Source of the DNA: Mesorhizobium sp. L2C084A000
GTDB lineage: Bacteria > Pseudomonadota > Alphaproteobacteria > Rhizobiales > Rhizobiaceae
Assembly (NCBI RefSeq): GCF_000502875.1
Contig: NZ_AYWX01000010.1
Location: 20,445-84,444, forward strand
Length of the DNA: 64,000 nt
Direction of reading: 5' to 3'
Shown here: one piece after another, positions 32,767 through 41,186 of the stretch
Layout of the letters: each line of letters starts with the position of its first letter
Numbering within the stretch: the stretch's first letter is position 1
The notes under the pieces: generated by a model
What the model saw: the letters and a program-made list of their open reading frames with translations, nothing else
Told to the model about the DNA's origin: nothing
The model's database searches: none
Made by a program: the position numbers and the translations under genes

Positions 32767-33879
32767 TCATTCCGCCGCCTCCTTCTTGTCTTCCAGCATG
32801 TCGGCATTTCCGCGGGCGTCGTATTCGGCGCGCATACGGCGCACGAGGTCGAGTTCGGCCTGGAAGTCGACATAGTGCGGCAGCTTCAGATGTTCGACGA
32901 AGCCGGTCGCCTGGACGTTGTCGGAATGCGAAATGACGAACTCCTCGTCCTGGGCCGCGGCGACGACATCCTCGCCGAGCTCCTTCGCGCGCAGCGCCCG
33001 GTCGCACAGCGCCATCGCCATCGCCTTGCGCTCGCTCTGGCCGAAGACCAGGCCGTAGCCGCGGGTGAATTGCGGCGGCGCCTTGGCCGAGCCTTTGAAC
33101 TGGTTGACCATCTGGCATTCGGTGACGCGGACAGTGCCGAGCGGCACCGCGAAGGGCAGCTCGGGCACGTCGAGCTCGAGCTCGACCTCGCCCATGCGGA
33201 TCTCGCCGACGAAGGGATGGTTGCGGGCATAGCCGCGCTGGGTGGAATAGCCGAGCGCCAGCAGAAACCCTTCATCGCCGCGTGACAGCGCCTGCAGGCG
33301 GATGTCGCGCGCCATCGGGAATTCGAGCGGCTCGCGGGTGATGTCGCCGGGGACGTGATCCTGCGGCATGTCGCCGTCGGGTTCGATCAGGCCTTCGCGG
33401 TCGAGGATCGCCGATACGCGCGGCATGGCTTGCGCTTCCGTCTCGCGCAGCAAGGGCTGGGCGACGTCAGCGCCGGCGGCAAGCTCGGGATCGAGCAGCC
33501 GGTGGGTGTAGTCGAAAGTGGGCCCGAGCAACTGGCCGCCGGGCAGATCCTTGTAGGTCGCCGACACACGTCGCTCGACCAGCATCCCGGCGGTGTCGAT
33601 GGGCCTGGAGTAGCCGAAGCGTGGCAGCGTGGTGCGATAGGCGCGCACCAGGAAGATCGCCTCGATCATGTCGCCGCGCGCCTGGACGATGGCGAGTGCG
33701 GCCAGTTCACGATCATAGAGCGAGCCTTCGCTCATCACCCGATCGACGCCGAGCGCCAGCTGCTCGACGATCTGGTCGAGACGTAGTGCCGGCAGCGAAC
33801 GGTCGCCGCGGCGGCGGTCGGCAAGCAGGCTGTGGGCGTTGGCGATTGCGGCTTCGCCACCTTTCACCGCGACATACAT
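32767..33879 (-). CDS. phnI: C-P lyase core subunit PhnI
   Basis: The 370-residue protein starts MYVAVKGGEAAIANAHSLLA, as PhnI does, and is near the E. coli length (354). PhnI with PhnG, PhnH and PhnL attaches the phosphonate to ribose-triphosphate by displacing adenine from ATP. An in-frame extension to 34062 lies inside phnH and is not real. It starts one base after the phnH stop. After it the operon continues only after a 271-base gap holding an antisense gene. Confidence 0.93.
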   Translation of the reverse strand: MYVAVKGGEAAIANAHSLLADRRRGDRSLPALRLDQIVEQLALGVDRVMSEGSLYDRELAALAIVQARGDMIEAIFLVRAYRTTLPRFGYSRPIDTAGMLVERRVSATYKDLPGGQLLGPTFDYTHRLLDPELAAGADVAQPLLRETEAQAMPRVSAILDREGLIEPDGDMPQDHVPGDITREPLEFPMARDIRLQALSRGDEGFLLALGYSTQRGYARNHPFVGEIRMGEVELELDVPELPFAVPLGTVRVTECQMVNQFKGSAKAPPQFTRGYGLVFGQSERKAMAMALCDRALRAKELGEDVVAAAQDEEFVISHSDNVQATGFVEHLKLPHYVDFQAELDLVRRMRAEYDARGNADMLEDKKEAAE

Positions 33880-33880
33880 C

Positions 33881-34492
33881 TTACGCCTCCATCGTCTTGA
33901 TGCGCGTCGTGCGCGGCAGGCAGGCAATGCCATCAGCGGTGGCGAGTATGATGTCGACGCCTCTGGGAAAGCGCTTGATGTTCTGTTTCCACTGCTCGAC
34001 GAAATGGCGCGGCATCTGTGCCGGCGCGATCGTGGCGCTGGTTTCGATGCCGGGACCTTCAAGCAACAGCGGCGTGCCGGAGACGAGATCGCCGACTTGC
34101 AGGATCAGCGTGGTCGAACGGTCGGGATAATCCTGCGTGCCCTGCGAAAAACCATCGAGCGACATCATCTCGGCCGGGGCCGCGATGAAGGCGAAATGCG
34201 CATCGGCCGGTGTGTTGGCCACGGGCGCGCCGGTGTGGAACCCAAGCCAGGATCTGATCGCGGTGGAAGCTTGCAGGGCCGGGTCGAGCCAGAGCGGGGT
34301 GTCGTTATCGCACAGCGCCAGTGCGATGGCGCCGGCGGCCGCCGAGAGCGGCGCCGGCGGGCGGGCGAAGGCCGGCAGCGGCTGCACGCTGCCTGGCCGC
34401 GCCATTGCGTCCATGACGGCGCGGAACACCGTCTGGGCATTGAAGACCGGATCGGCGAAACCGCCCTCTATCGATTGCGCTGCAATGTCCAT
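33881..34492 (-). CDS. phnH: C-P lyase core subunit PhnH
   Basis: The 203-residue protein has the PhnH opening IEGGFADPVFNAQTVFRAVM and closes with FPRGVDIILA...IACLPRTTRI. It is a structural subunit of the PhnGHIJ core and part of the nucleosidase step. It shares one base with the end of phnG and is followed at once by phnI, so translation is coupled. Confidence 0.92.
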   Translation of the reverse strand: MDIAAQSIEGGFADPVFNAQTVFRAVMDAMARPGSVQPLPAFARPPAPLSAAAGAIALALCDNDTPLWLDPALQASTAIRSWLGFHTGAPVANTPADAHFAFIAAPAEMMSLDGFSQGTQDYPDRSTTLILQVGDLVSGTPLLLEGPGIETSATIAPAQMPRHFVEQWKQNIKRFPRGVDIILATADGIACLPRTTRIKTMEA

Positions 34493-34953
34493 CAGTCTTC
34501 TCCGCGAACCATGGTGAAGAAATCCACCTTCGTTGCCGCCGTCTCGGCGCGGCGTTTTTCATGCGCTGCGGTCAGAGCCGACCGCAGGGGCGCTATCAGT
34601 CCGGTCTCGACTTCATTGCGGCGGGCAGGGTCCTGCCACAGCGCGTCGGCGATGGCCGCCAGCTTCGCCTTCTGCTTGTCGCGGCCAAGCGCATAGCAAT
34701 GTCCGACCTGCCCGGAGGGCAGCCGGACGGTGGCGCGGGTGACGGTCGCCTCGCCGACGTTGAAGGGCGCGCCGCCGCCGCCGATGCGGCCGCGCACGGT
34801 GACCAGCCCGGTCTCGGGGCCGCGCAGCAGTTCTGCTTCCGAAGGCAATCCGGCTTCATTCCAGAGCCGGACGATGTCATCGCCGCTGGATTGCGCCAGT
34901 GTCGCCATGGCGGCCTTGCGCTCGGCCTGGTCGCGGGCTTCCTGTCCTCGCAT
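34492..34953 (-). CDS. phnG: C-P lyase core subunit PhnG
   Basis: The 153-residue subunit (E. coli 150) contains RGPETGLVTVRGRIGGGGAPFN and EATVTRATVRLPSGQVGHCY, typical PhnG stretches. Of two in-frame ATGs, 34953 has AGAGGA nine bases upstream, whereas 34962 almost touches that site, so I chose 34953. It is the first gene of the C-P lyase operon, and a nested palindrome in front of it is the likely PhnF site. Confidence 0.92.
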   Translation of the reverse strand: MRGQEARDQAERKAAMATLAQSSGDDIVRLWNEAGLPSEAELLRGPETGLVTVRGRIGGGGAPFNVGEATVTRATVRLPSGQVGHCYALGRDKQKAKLAAIADALWQDPARRNEVETGLIAPLRSALTAAHEKRRAETAATKVDFFTMVRGED

Positions 34954-34973
34954 CAGCAGCATTCCTCTTTGTC

Positions 34974-35007
34974 AATTTGTCTATTGATATAGACAACTAT
35001 ACAAATT
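34974..35007. promoter_or_regulatory. Nested palindromic operator between phnG and phnF
   Basis: TTGTCTATTGATATAGACAA (34977-34996) is a perfect inverted repeat with 8-base arms. A wider pair, AATTTGT (34974-34980) and ACAAATT (35001-35007), overlaps it. GntR/HutC proteins such as PhnF bind this kind of GTCTA/TAGAC palindrome, and the site lies just before phnG with phnF divergent. Confidence 0.65.
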
Positions 35008-35082
35008 ATACCTATTATCTAATGCGTGTCCATGACGGGTGGATGACAGCGATATAAGACTGGGCGCTGGAAGGTTGGGGCA

Positions 35083-35835
35083 ATGATAGTCGGGCGGCTG
35101 GCAGCGGACAGCATCGAGCGGCGCAGTGGCGTTTCGCTGTGGCGGCAGATCGCCGACAAGATCCTGCATGCGATCGCCATCGGCGATTTCACGGAGAATG
35201 CAGCGTTGCCGCCGGAGGTGGCGCTGGCAGAACGCTATGGCGTCAACCGTCACACGGTGCGCAGCGCCATATCGGCCCTTGTAAGGGAAGGCGTGCTGCG
35301 GGCCGAGCAGGGGCGCGGCACCTTCGTACTGTCGCGCAAGCGGCTGTCCTATCCGATCGGCGCGCGCACACGCTTTTCGACAGGGCTGCAAGGGCAAACG
35401 ACGGAACGGCACATCGTCCTGCTCGCCTCGTCGATCGAGCCGGCCAGCCAGCGCGTTGCCGAGGGCCTTGGCCTTGCCAGGGGAGCCGATGTGATCCGGT
35501 TGGAAACGCGCGGCGAAGCCGACGGACGGCCGGTGTCGCGTGCTGCCGGCTGGTTCGAGGCCCGGCGCTTTGCCGGCATCGATGCCGCGATGGCGCAAAC
35601 CGGCTCGATCACCGCATCGCTGGCGCGTTTCGGCATCGACGACTATCTCCGGCAATCGACCGTGCTGTCGGCGCGCCATGCCGATGCGGCGGACCTTGCC
35701 GACCTCGACCTGCTGCCGGGCGCCATCGTGCTGGTCACGGTTGCCGTCAACGTCACGCCGGACGGCCAGCCGATCCAGTTTTCCGAGTCGCGCTTCCCGG
35801 CCGAGCGGGTGGAGCTGAAGCTGTCGGCGCTGTAG
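35083..35835 (+). CDS. phnF: Phosphonate utilisation regulator PhnF (GntR/HutC type)
   Basis: The 250-residue regulator has a winged helix at about residues 45-70 (LPPEVALAERYGVNRHTVRS) and a C-terminal UTRA effector domain (TTERHIVLLASSIEPASQ through ESRFPAERVELKL). Place and family make it PhnF, probably a repressor of phnGHIJKL that is released by a phosphonate metabolite or phosphate state. GGAAGG and GGGG lie before the ATG. Confidence 0.9.
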   Translation: MIVGRLAADSIERRSGVSLWRQIADKILHAIAIGDFTENAALPPEVALAERYGVNRHTVRSAISALVREGVLRAEQGRGTFVLSRKRLSYPIGARTRFSTGLQGQTTERHIVLLASSIEPASQRVAEGLGLARGADVIRLETRGEADGRPVSRAAGWFEARRFAGIDAAMAQTGSITASLARFGIDDYLRQSTVLSARHADAADLADLDLLPGAIVLVTVAVNVTPDGQPIQFSESRFPAERVELKLSAL

Positions 35836-35845
35836 CTAACGTCGT

Positions 35846-36027
35846 CATCCTTGGGCGAAGCAGGAGCGCAGCTCCGTCGCGGAGACCCAAGGATCCATGC
35901 CGCGATCTCGGGCGAAGAGCGCAGCGGCGCAGAATTCTGCACCGAAGCAACGCTCTCAGGTCACGGCATGGATCCTATGGTCTGCGCCGCGTCGCTTCGC
36001 TCCTCGCTCCGCCATAGGATGACGAAG
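35846..36027. repeat. Palindromic intergenic repeat
   Basis: GGATCCATGCCG (35891-35902) and CGGCATGGATCC (35964-35975) form an inverted repeat enclosing about 60 bases. Flanks GGAGACCCAAGGATCC and CATAGGATGACGAAG look like a dispersed element. It lies in the 279-base gap between phnF and the convergent dehydrogenase gene. Confidence 0.6.
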
Positions 36028-36114
36028 CGATGGATGTTGCGGCTAGTCGCCAAAGCATCAGATCTACCAAGTTGGGCGCTCAACGATCTCCGAATTCGTG
36101 TCGAACAGGCGCCT

Positions 36115-37131
36115 CTATCCGACCTCGATCACAGCCTTGATCAGGCCGGATTTCTCGTGTGCCCAGCGGGCGAGATCGCGCGGCGTGCCGGCGAGTGTGG
36201 TGCGGTGTGTGACGAGCTTGGCCAGGGGCACGGCGCCGTTGCGGATCGAGGCGGCGACGTGATCGAAGTCGGCGCGCAGCGCGTTGCGGCTGCCGATCAG
36301 CGTCATCTCGCGCTTGTGGAATTCCGGATCGGAAAAGCTGATGTCGTCCTTGACGACGGAGACCAGCACCAGCGTTCCGCCATGCGCGACATGGGCGAAA
36401 GCCGACTGCACCGATTGGGTGTTGCCGGTGGCGTCGAAGACGACATCGAAGCCTTCGCCTGATGTCGCTCCCTTGACCAGATCGGGCACCGCGCCGCGCG
36501 ACCCGTCGAGGGTCTGGAAACCAAGCTCATTTGCGGCGAAGGCGAGCCTTTCACTGCTCATGTCGAGCAGCGTCACGTCGAGCCCGGCGATGCGGGCGAA
36601 GATGGCGGTGCCGAGCCCGATCGGGCCAGCGCCGATGACCAGCGTGCGGGCGCCGGGGTCGGCGCGGGCGCGCCGCACTGCATGCGCGCCGATGGCCAGG
36701 AACTCGACTGCGGCGGCGTCGGCCAGCGAAAGGCCGTTGGCGGGATAGAGATTTTGCGCCGGCACCAGAATCCGTTCGCACATGGCGCCGTCTCGATGCA
36801 CGCCCAAGACCTCGATCCTGACGCAGCAATTGGGCTTGCCGTGCCGGCAGGCGATGCACTTGCCGCAGGAAAGATAGGGGTTGATCACCACGGGCTCACC
36901 AACGGCAAGATCGACGCCGTCGCCGGCCTCGACGATCGTTCCCGACACCTCATGGCCCATGATGCGGGGATAGGCGAGGAAGGGGTGCTTGCCCTCGAAA
37001 ATGTGGTAGTCGGTGCCGCAGATGCCGACATGGCTGACCGCCACCAGCGCCCAGCCGGGAGGCGGTGCCTCTGGTGCGGGCCGGTCTTCAAGGACAAGAT
37101 CGCCGGGCGAACGGCAGAGGACGGCTTTCAT
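36115..37131 (-). CDS. Zinc-dependent alcohol/polyol dehydrogenase
   Basis: The 338-residue MDR-family enzyme has catalytic-zinc ligands Cys38 (GICGTD) and His60-Glu61 (GHE), a structural-zinc lobe (Cys89, 92, 95 and 102/103) and a Rossmann motif VIGAGPIGLG. The shape fits L-idonate/L-gulonate or related sugar-acid 5-dehydrogenases, but the substrate is inference. It is the last gene after the Rbs-type permease (66 bases apart), so it probably oxidises the imported compound or its product. Confidence 0.88.
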   Translation of the reverse strand: MKAVLCRSPGDLVLEDRPAPEAPPPGWALVAVSHVGICGTDYHIFEGKHPFLAYPRIMGHEVSGTIVEAGDGVDLAVGEPVVINPYLSCGKCIACRHGKPNCCVRIEVLGVHRDGAMCERILVPAQNLYPANGLSLADAAAVEFLAIGAHAVRRARADPGARTLVIGAGPIGLGTAIFARIAGLDVTLLDMSSERLAFAANELGFQTLDGSRGAVPDLVKGATSGEGFDVVFDATGNTQSVQSAFAHVAHGGTLVLVSVVKDDISFSDPEFHKREMTLIGSRNALRADFDHVAASIRNGAVPLAKLVTHRTTLAGTPRDLARWAHEKSGLIKAVIEVG

Positions 37132-37197
37132 GCGCTAATCCAGTCATGAAATCGCCGGCCCGTTGGTGTGGCGGGCCGGCGGTTGATTGCGGGATCG

Positions 37198-38163
37198 CTA
37201 CTTGCCGCGGCGGCGCAGGCCGTCGAAGTAGACGATGATGATGATCAGCGCGCCAGTGATGATGCGCTGCCAGAACGAGTTGACGTTGAGCAGGTTGGCG
37301 CCGTTGTTGATGGTGGCCAGGATGAAGGCGCCGAGCAGCGGCCCATGCACCGAGCCGACGGCGCCGAACAGCGAGGTGCCGCCGATGACCGAAGACGCGA
37401 TCGCCTGCAGCTCCCAGCCCTCGGCCTGCGTCGGGTTGCCGATGCCGATGCGGGCCGCCAGCAGCACGCCGACAAAGGCGGCGCACAGGCCCGACAGCGT
37501 GTAGGCCATGTAGATGGTGCGCTGGACATTGACGCCGGACAGGCGCGAGGCCTCGGCGTTGGAGCCGACCGAAAACAGGTATCGGCCCCAGCGGCTGTGG
37601 TGCAGGAAAATATAGGCCGGAATGCCGACCAGGATCACCATCCAGAACAGGTTGGGGATGCCGATGAAGGAATTGCGCGAGAAGGCGGTGAAGGTGTCGC
37701 TGTTGATGTTGATCGAATTGCCGTTGGTCATCAAAAGGCCGATGCCGCGCAGCGAGGTCAGCGTTGCCAGCGTGATGATGAAGGGCGGCAGGCCCATCTT
37801 GACGATGCCGAAGCCGTGGAACATGCCGATGGCGACGCCGACCAGCAGCGTCACCAGAATGGCGAGCCAGATGGGGAAGCCGGCATTGATCATCATGGCC
37901 ACGACCACGGTGGCGAAACCGACCACGGCGCCGACCGACAGGTCGATGCCGCCGGTGATGATGACGAAAGTCTGGCCGACCGCCATGATGGCGATCATCG
38001 AGCCCTGGCGCAAGAGATTGGCCATGTTGTTGGCGGAGGCGAAGCTCGTCGTCGCCACGGAGAGAAGGATCCAGAGCAGAACCAGCAGCGCCAAAAGCGT
38101 CAGCCCAAACAGGACATTATAGTTGCGCTTCGGTTTTTCGACGGCAATCGCCTCGGTGCTCAT
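37198..38163 (-). CDS. RbsC-type sugar ABC permease
   Basis: The 321-residue membrane protein has about eight to ten helices and the RbsC/AraH family motif GGIDLSVGAVVGFATVVVA. Other typical parts are GNSIN, SVGSNAEASRLSGVNV and VIGGTSLFGAVGSVHGPLLGA. It overlaps the ATPase gene by four bases. With the ATPase and the binding protein it makes a CUT2-type importer, which as a class carries monosaccharides. Confidence 0.92.
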   Translation of the reverse strand: MSTEAIAVEKPKRNYNVLFGLTLLALLVLLWILLSVATTSFASANNMANLLRQGSMIAIMAVGQTFVIITGGIDLSVGAVVGFATVVVAMMINAGFPIWLAILVTLLVGVAIGMFHGFGIVKMGLPPFIITLATLTSLRGIGLLMTNGNSININSDTFTAFSRNSFIGIPNLFWMVILVGIPAYIFLHHSRWGRYLFSVGSNAEASRLSGVNVQRTIYMAYTLSGLCAAFVGVLLAARIGIGNPTQAEGWELQAIASSVIGGTSLFGAVGSVHGPLLGAFILATINNGANLLNVNSFWQRIITGALIIIIVYFDGLRRRGK

Positions 38164-39713
38164 ATTTGTCCTCCCAGCTTTTCTTGTTTCTCGGCGAGCG
38201 CCTGAGTAAGAATATCCTCGTGGCTGGCGGCGTGAAAACCGTGCGTCGCCACCAGTTTGCCGCGCCGGAACACATGCAGCGTGTCGGCGAGTTCATAGAC
38301 TTCCGGCAGATAGGACGAGATCAGGATGATGCCGGCGCCCTTTGACAAAAGTGCGCCGAACAGGCGGTAGATCTCGGCCTTGGTGCCGACATCGACGCCG
38401 ACCGTCGGTTCGTCGAAGATGAACAGCTTGGCGCCGTGCGCCAGCCATTTGCCGATGACGATCTTCTGCTGATTGCCGCCCGACAGGCTGGATGCCAGCG
38501 CGCCGCGCGTCGGTGTCTTGATGCGCAGATCGGCGATCTGGCGATCAGCTTGCGTCTTCTCCTGCGTGCTCGAAATCAGCAGATTGTTCGAGATTCGCTT
38601 GTAGATCGGCAGGTTGAGGTTGAAGCCGACCGGCAGGTTGAGGCAGAGGCCCTGGTCGCGGCGGCTTTCCGGCGCCAGCGCCATGCCGAGCTTGATCGCG
38701 TCATGCTCGGAATTGACCTGCACCTCCTTGCCTTCCCAGAGGATCTGGCCGGCGGATTTGCGGTGGCGGCCGTAAAGCGTGGTGACGAACTCGCTGCGTC
38801 CGGCGCCGATCAGGCCATAGAGTCCGACGATCTCGCCGGCGCGGACCGTCATCGAGACATTTTCGAAGCCCTTGCCGGACAGGCTTCTCGCCTCGATAAT
38901 GGCGGCGCCCGGCGTGAAATGCTCCTTGTGATAGACCTGCTCGATCGAGCGGTTGATCATCATCTTGACCAGCTCGGCATCGTTGGTCTCGGCGATGTTG
39001 CGGGTGCCGACCAGCGTGCCGTCGCGCAGCACGGAAACACGGTCGGCGAGCTCGAACACTTCCTCCATGCGGTGGCTGATGTAGATGATCGTCACGCCTT
39101 CATCCTTCAGCCGACGGATCAAGGTGAAGAGCTGGTCGGCCTCCTTGCGGGTGAGGTAGGCGGTCGGCTCGTCGAAGATCAGGAATTTGGTGCCGCGCAC
39201 GGTGGCGCGGGCGGCGGCTATCAACTGCTGCTGGCCGATGGTCAGGTCGCCAAGGGTGACATGCGCCGGCAGGTCGAAGCCGAGATCGTCGATGATCGTC
39301 TGCGCCTGCCTGACCATGGCGCGCTGCTGCAGGATGCCGAAGCGTGAATTCTCCTCGCCTAGGAACATGTTGGCGGCGACAGTCAGGTGACGGCACAGCA
39401 CGACTTCCTGGTGCACGGCATTGATGCCGAGCGCCATCGCCTCGTGCGGCGTCGCCAGGGCGGCCGGTTGGCCCTCCCAGGCGATCTCTCCGGAGGTGCG
39501 CGGCATGACGCCGGTCAGAAGCTTGATGAGCGTGGATTTGCCGGCGCCGTTCTCACCGACGATGGCGTGTATCTCACCGGACTTGAAGGCGAGGTCGACC
39601 GGCTTCAGCGCGTGGGTGCCGGGATAGCGCTTCTCCAGCCCGCGCAATTCGAGGATGGTCCGCCCCGGTTCCAGAACGGGTGTGGGATGCAGTTCCTGCG
39701 CCGTCGAAATCAT
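38160..39713 (-). CDS. RbsA-type double ATPase of a sugar ABC importer
   Basis: The 517-residue protein holds two ATPase domains. The first has Walker A GENGAGKST and signature LTIGQQQLIAAARA. The second has a degenerate Walker A-like GLIGAGRSE and an intact signature LSGGNQQKIVIGKW with Walker B LFIFDEPTVGVD. This is the CUT2 pattern. The ATG at 39713 has GGGAGG six bases upstream; a longer frame to 39830 lacks domain content. Confidence 0.92.
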   Translation of the reverse strand: MISTAQELHPTPVLEPGRTILELRGLEKRYPGTHALKPVDLAFKSGEIHAIVGENGAGKSTLIKLLTGVMPRTSGEIAWEGQPAALATPHEAMALGINAVHQEVVLCRHLTVAANMFLGEENSRFGILQQRAMVRQAQTIIDDLGFDLPAHVTLGDLTIGQQQLIAAARATVRGTKFLIFDEPTAYLTRKEADQLFTLIRRLKDEGVTIIYISHRMEEVFELADRVSVLRDGTLVGTRNIAETNDAELVKMMINRSIEQVYHKEHFTPGAAIIEARSLSGKGFENVSMTVRAGEIVGLYGLIGAGRSEFVTTLYGRHRKSAGQILWEGKEVQVNSEHDAIKLGMALAPESRRDQGLCLNLPVGFNLNLPIYKRISNNLLISSTQEKTQADRQIADLRIKTPTRGALASSLSGGNQQKIVIGKWLAHGAKLFIFDEPTVGVDVGTKAEIYRLFGALLSKGAGIILISSYLPEVYELADTLHVFRRGKLVATHGFHAASHEDILTQALAEKQEKLGGQI

Positions 39714-39851
39714 GACAATCCTCCCAGATTGGCCTCCCGGATTGGCTTCCCAGGCTGGCCTCACGATTGGCACGCGGCGAGGCAAGGATATGCCTCGAAA
39801 ACAGCCTAGCTCAGGCGTGCGGATTGCCAAGCCGTTTGTGCGGCAGCTTGT

Positions 39852-39878
39852 GTCTCCGGGGCGAGGTGCCCCGGAGAC
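39852..39878 (-). terminator. Stem-loop between the binding-protein and ATPase genes
   Basis: GTCTCCGGGGC and GCCCCGGAGAC make an 11-base-pair GC-rich stem with a 5-base loop, 15 bases after the binding-protein stop. No T run follows in the gene direction, so it may protect the upstream message or end only part of the transcripts. Confidence 0.65.
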
Positions 39879-39893
39879 GATTGCGGATGCGGC

Positions 39894-40886
39894 TCAGAGC
39901 TTCGGATTGAGCAGCGCGTCGATCTTGGGGTCTTTCATGTTGTCCTTGGTCACCAGATTGGCGCCGGTGTCGACATTGGCTTCGACCTTTTCGCCTTTGG
40001 AGGCGGCGAGTGCGGTCTTGATGCCGTCATAGCCCATCCGGTACGGATCCTGGACGACGAGGGCGGAAATGACGCCGTCGTTGAGGAACTTGATCAGCTT
40101 CTCGTCGCTGTCGAAACCGACCAGCGCCAGTTTGCCGCCAAGGCTGTTTTCCGCGACAGCCTGGCCGACGCCCTGCGCCATGATCAGGTTGGAAGCGAAG
40201 ATGCCCTTGAGGTTCGGGTTGGCGGTGATCAGGTCGGTGGCGATGTTGAGGCCGGTGGTGGCCTGGCCGTCGGCATATTTATCGGCGACCAGCTTGAGGC
40301 CCGGATATTTGGCGGCCAGCTGTTCGGTGAAGCCCTGCTTGCGCTGTTCGAGCGAGCCGGCGCCCGGTGCGTTGGTGATCAGGGCGACGTCGCCCTCGAT
40401 CTTGCCGCCGTTGGCGGCGCCGATGGCGGCTGCGAGGCCGTCGGCAGCGACGCGGCCGCCCTGGACGTTGTCGGTGGTCAGGAACGAGGTGAAGGCCTTG
40501 GAGTCGGCGCCGGAGTCGATGCCGATGACCTTGACCTTGGCAGCGGCTTCATCGATCGGCTTGCCAAGCGCCTTGAACTCGGTCGGCGCAATGACGATGG
40601 CCGCCGGGTTGCTGGCAACGGCGTTCTCGAGGATCGAGACCTGGCCGTTGACGTCGGTTTCAGCCTGGGCGCCGAGTTCCGGCACGTTGACGCCGAGATC
40701 CTTGCCGGCCTTGCGGGCGCCGGCCAGAACGATCTGCCAGTAGAACGACGTGGTATCCTTGACGATGATCGGAATGGTGACGTCCGCCGCCGAAACCGGC
40801 GCCGAATGCATGACGCCGGCGAGCATCGAAGCTGCTGCCAGCGCCATGACGGCGCGGCGGTTGAGAATGCTGGTCGCGAATTTCAT
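39894..40886 (-). CDS. RbsB-type sugar-binding protein
   Basis: The 330-residue precursor has a signal peptide of about 33 residues, cut before ADVTIPII. The mature protein is a type-1 periplasmic binding fold (IVKDTTSFYWQIVLAGARKA, VIGIDSGADSK, ITNAPGAGSLEQRKQGF, LVGFDSDEKLIKFL). It is the first gene of the operon, with AGGGAGG before the ATG. It is followed by the stem-loop and then the ATPase. The three GGAAT/ATTCC boxes upstream are its likely control sites. Confidence 0.92.
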   Translation of the reverse strand: MKFATSILNRRAVMALAAASMLAGVMHSAPVSAADVTIPIIVKDTTSFYWQIVLAGARKAGKDLGVNVPELGAQAETDVNGQVSILENAVASNPAAIVIAPTEFKALGKPIDEAAAKVKVIGIDSGADSKAFTSFLTTDNVQGGRVAADGLAAAIGAANGGKIEGDVALITNAPGAGSLEQRKQGFTEQLAAKYPGLKLVADKYADGQATTGLNIATDLITANPNLKGIFASNLIMAQGVGQAVAENSLGGKLALVGFDSDEKLIKFLNDGVISALVVQDPYRMGYDGIKTALAASKGEKVEANVDTGANLVTKDNMKDPKIDALLNPKL

Positions 40887-41100
40887 GAGGTTTCCTCCCT
40901 AAAGTCGCCCGGTGAACGTTACGGAAGCTCCGTCCGGATAGGCGCGGCCCAAACAGAACTTTATCAATAAAAAACAATTGCCATGTTTTGATAATGCATC
41001 GAACAGATCGATGCAAGCGGTGTTTGATCAGTCCTTGCGAGGTCTGGCAGAAGCAAATCCACCGCGCTGCTCCCCATCGACGCCGTCACGCTTCCGTTCC

Positions 41101-41159
41101 ATTCCGGGAATGTATGGAATATTAATTCCACCATTTCGTCAATATGGAATATCCATTCC
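41101..41159. promoter_or_regulatory. Cluster of three GGAAT/ATTCC inverted repeats
   Basis: ATTCCGGGAAT (41101-41111), TGGAATATTAATTCCA (41115-41130) and GGAATATCCATTCC (41146-41159) share the same half site. They stand 215-273 bases before the binding-protein gene, in the 300-base gap 40887-41186 that holds no gene. The half site is like those of IclR-type regulators, but no such gene is in the window. Confidence 0.55.
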
Positions 41160-41186
41160 TTCGTGTGACCGCAAGAATATGAAGTT

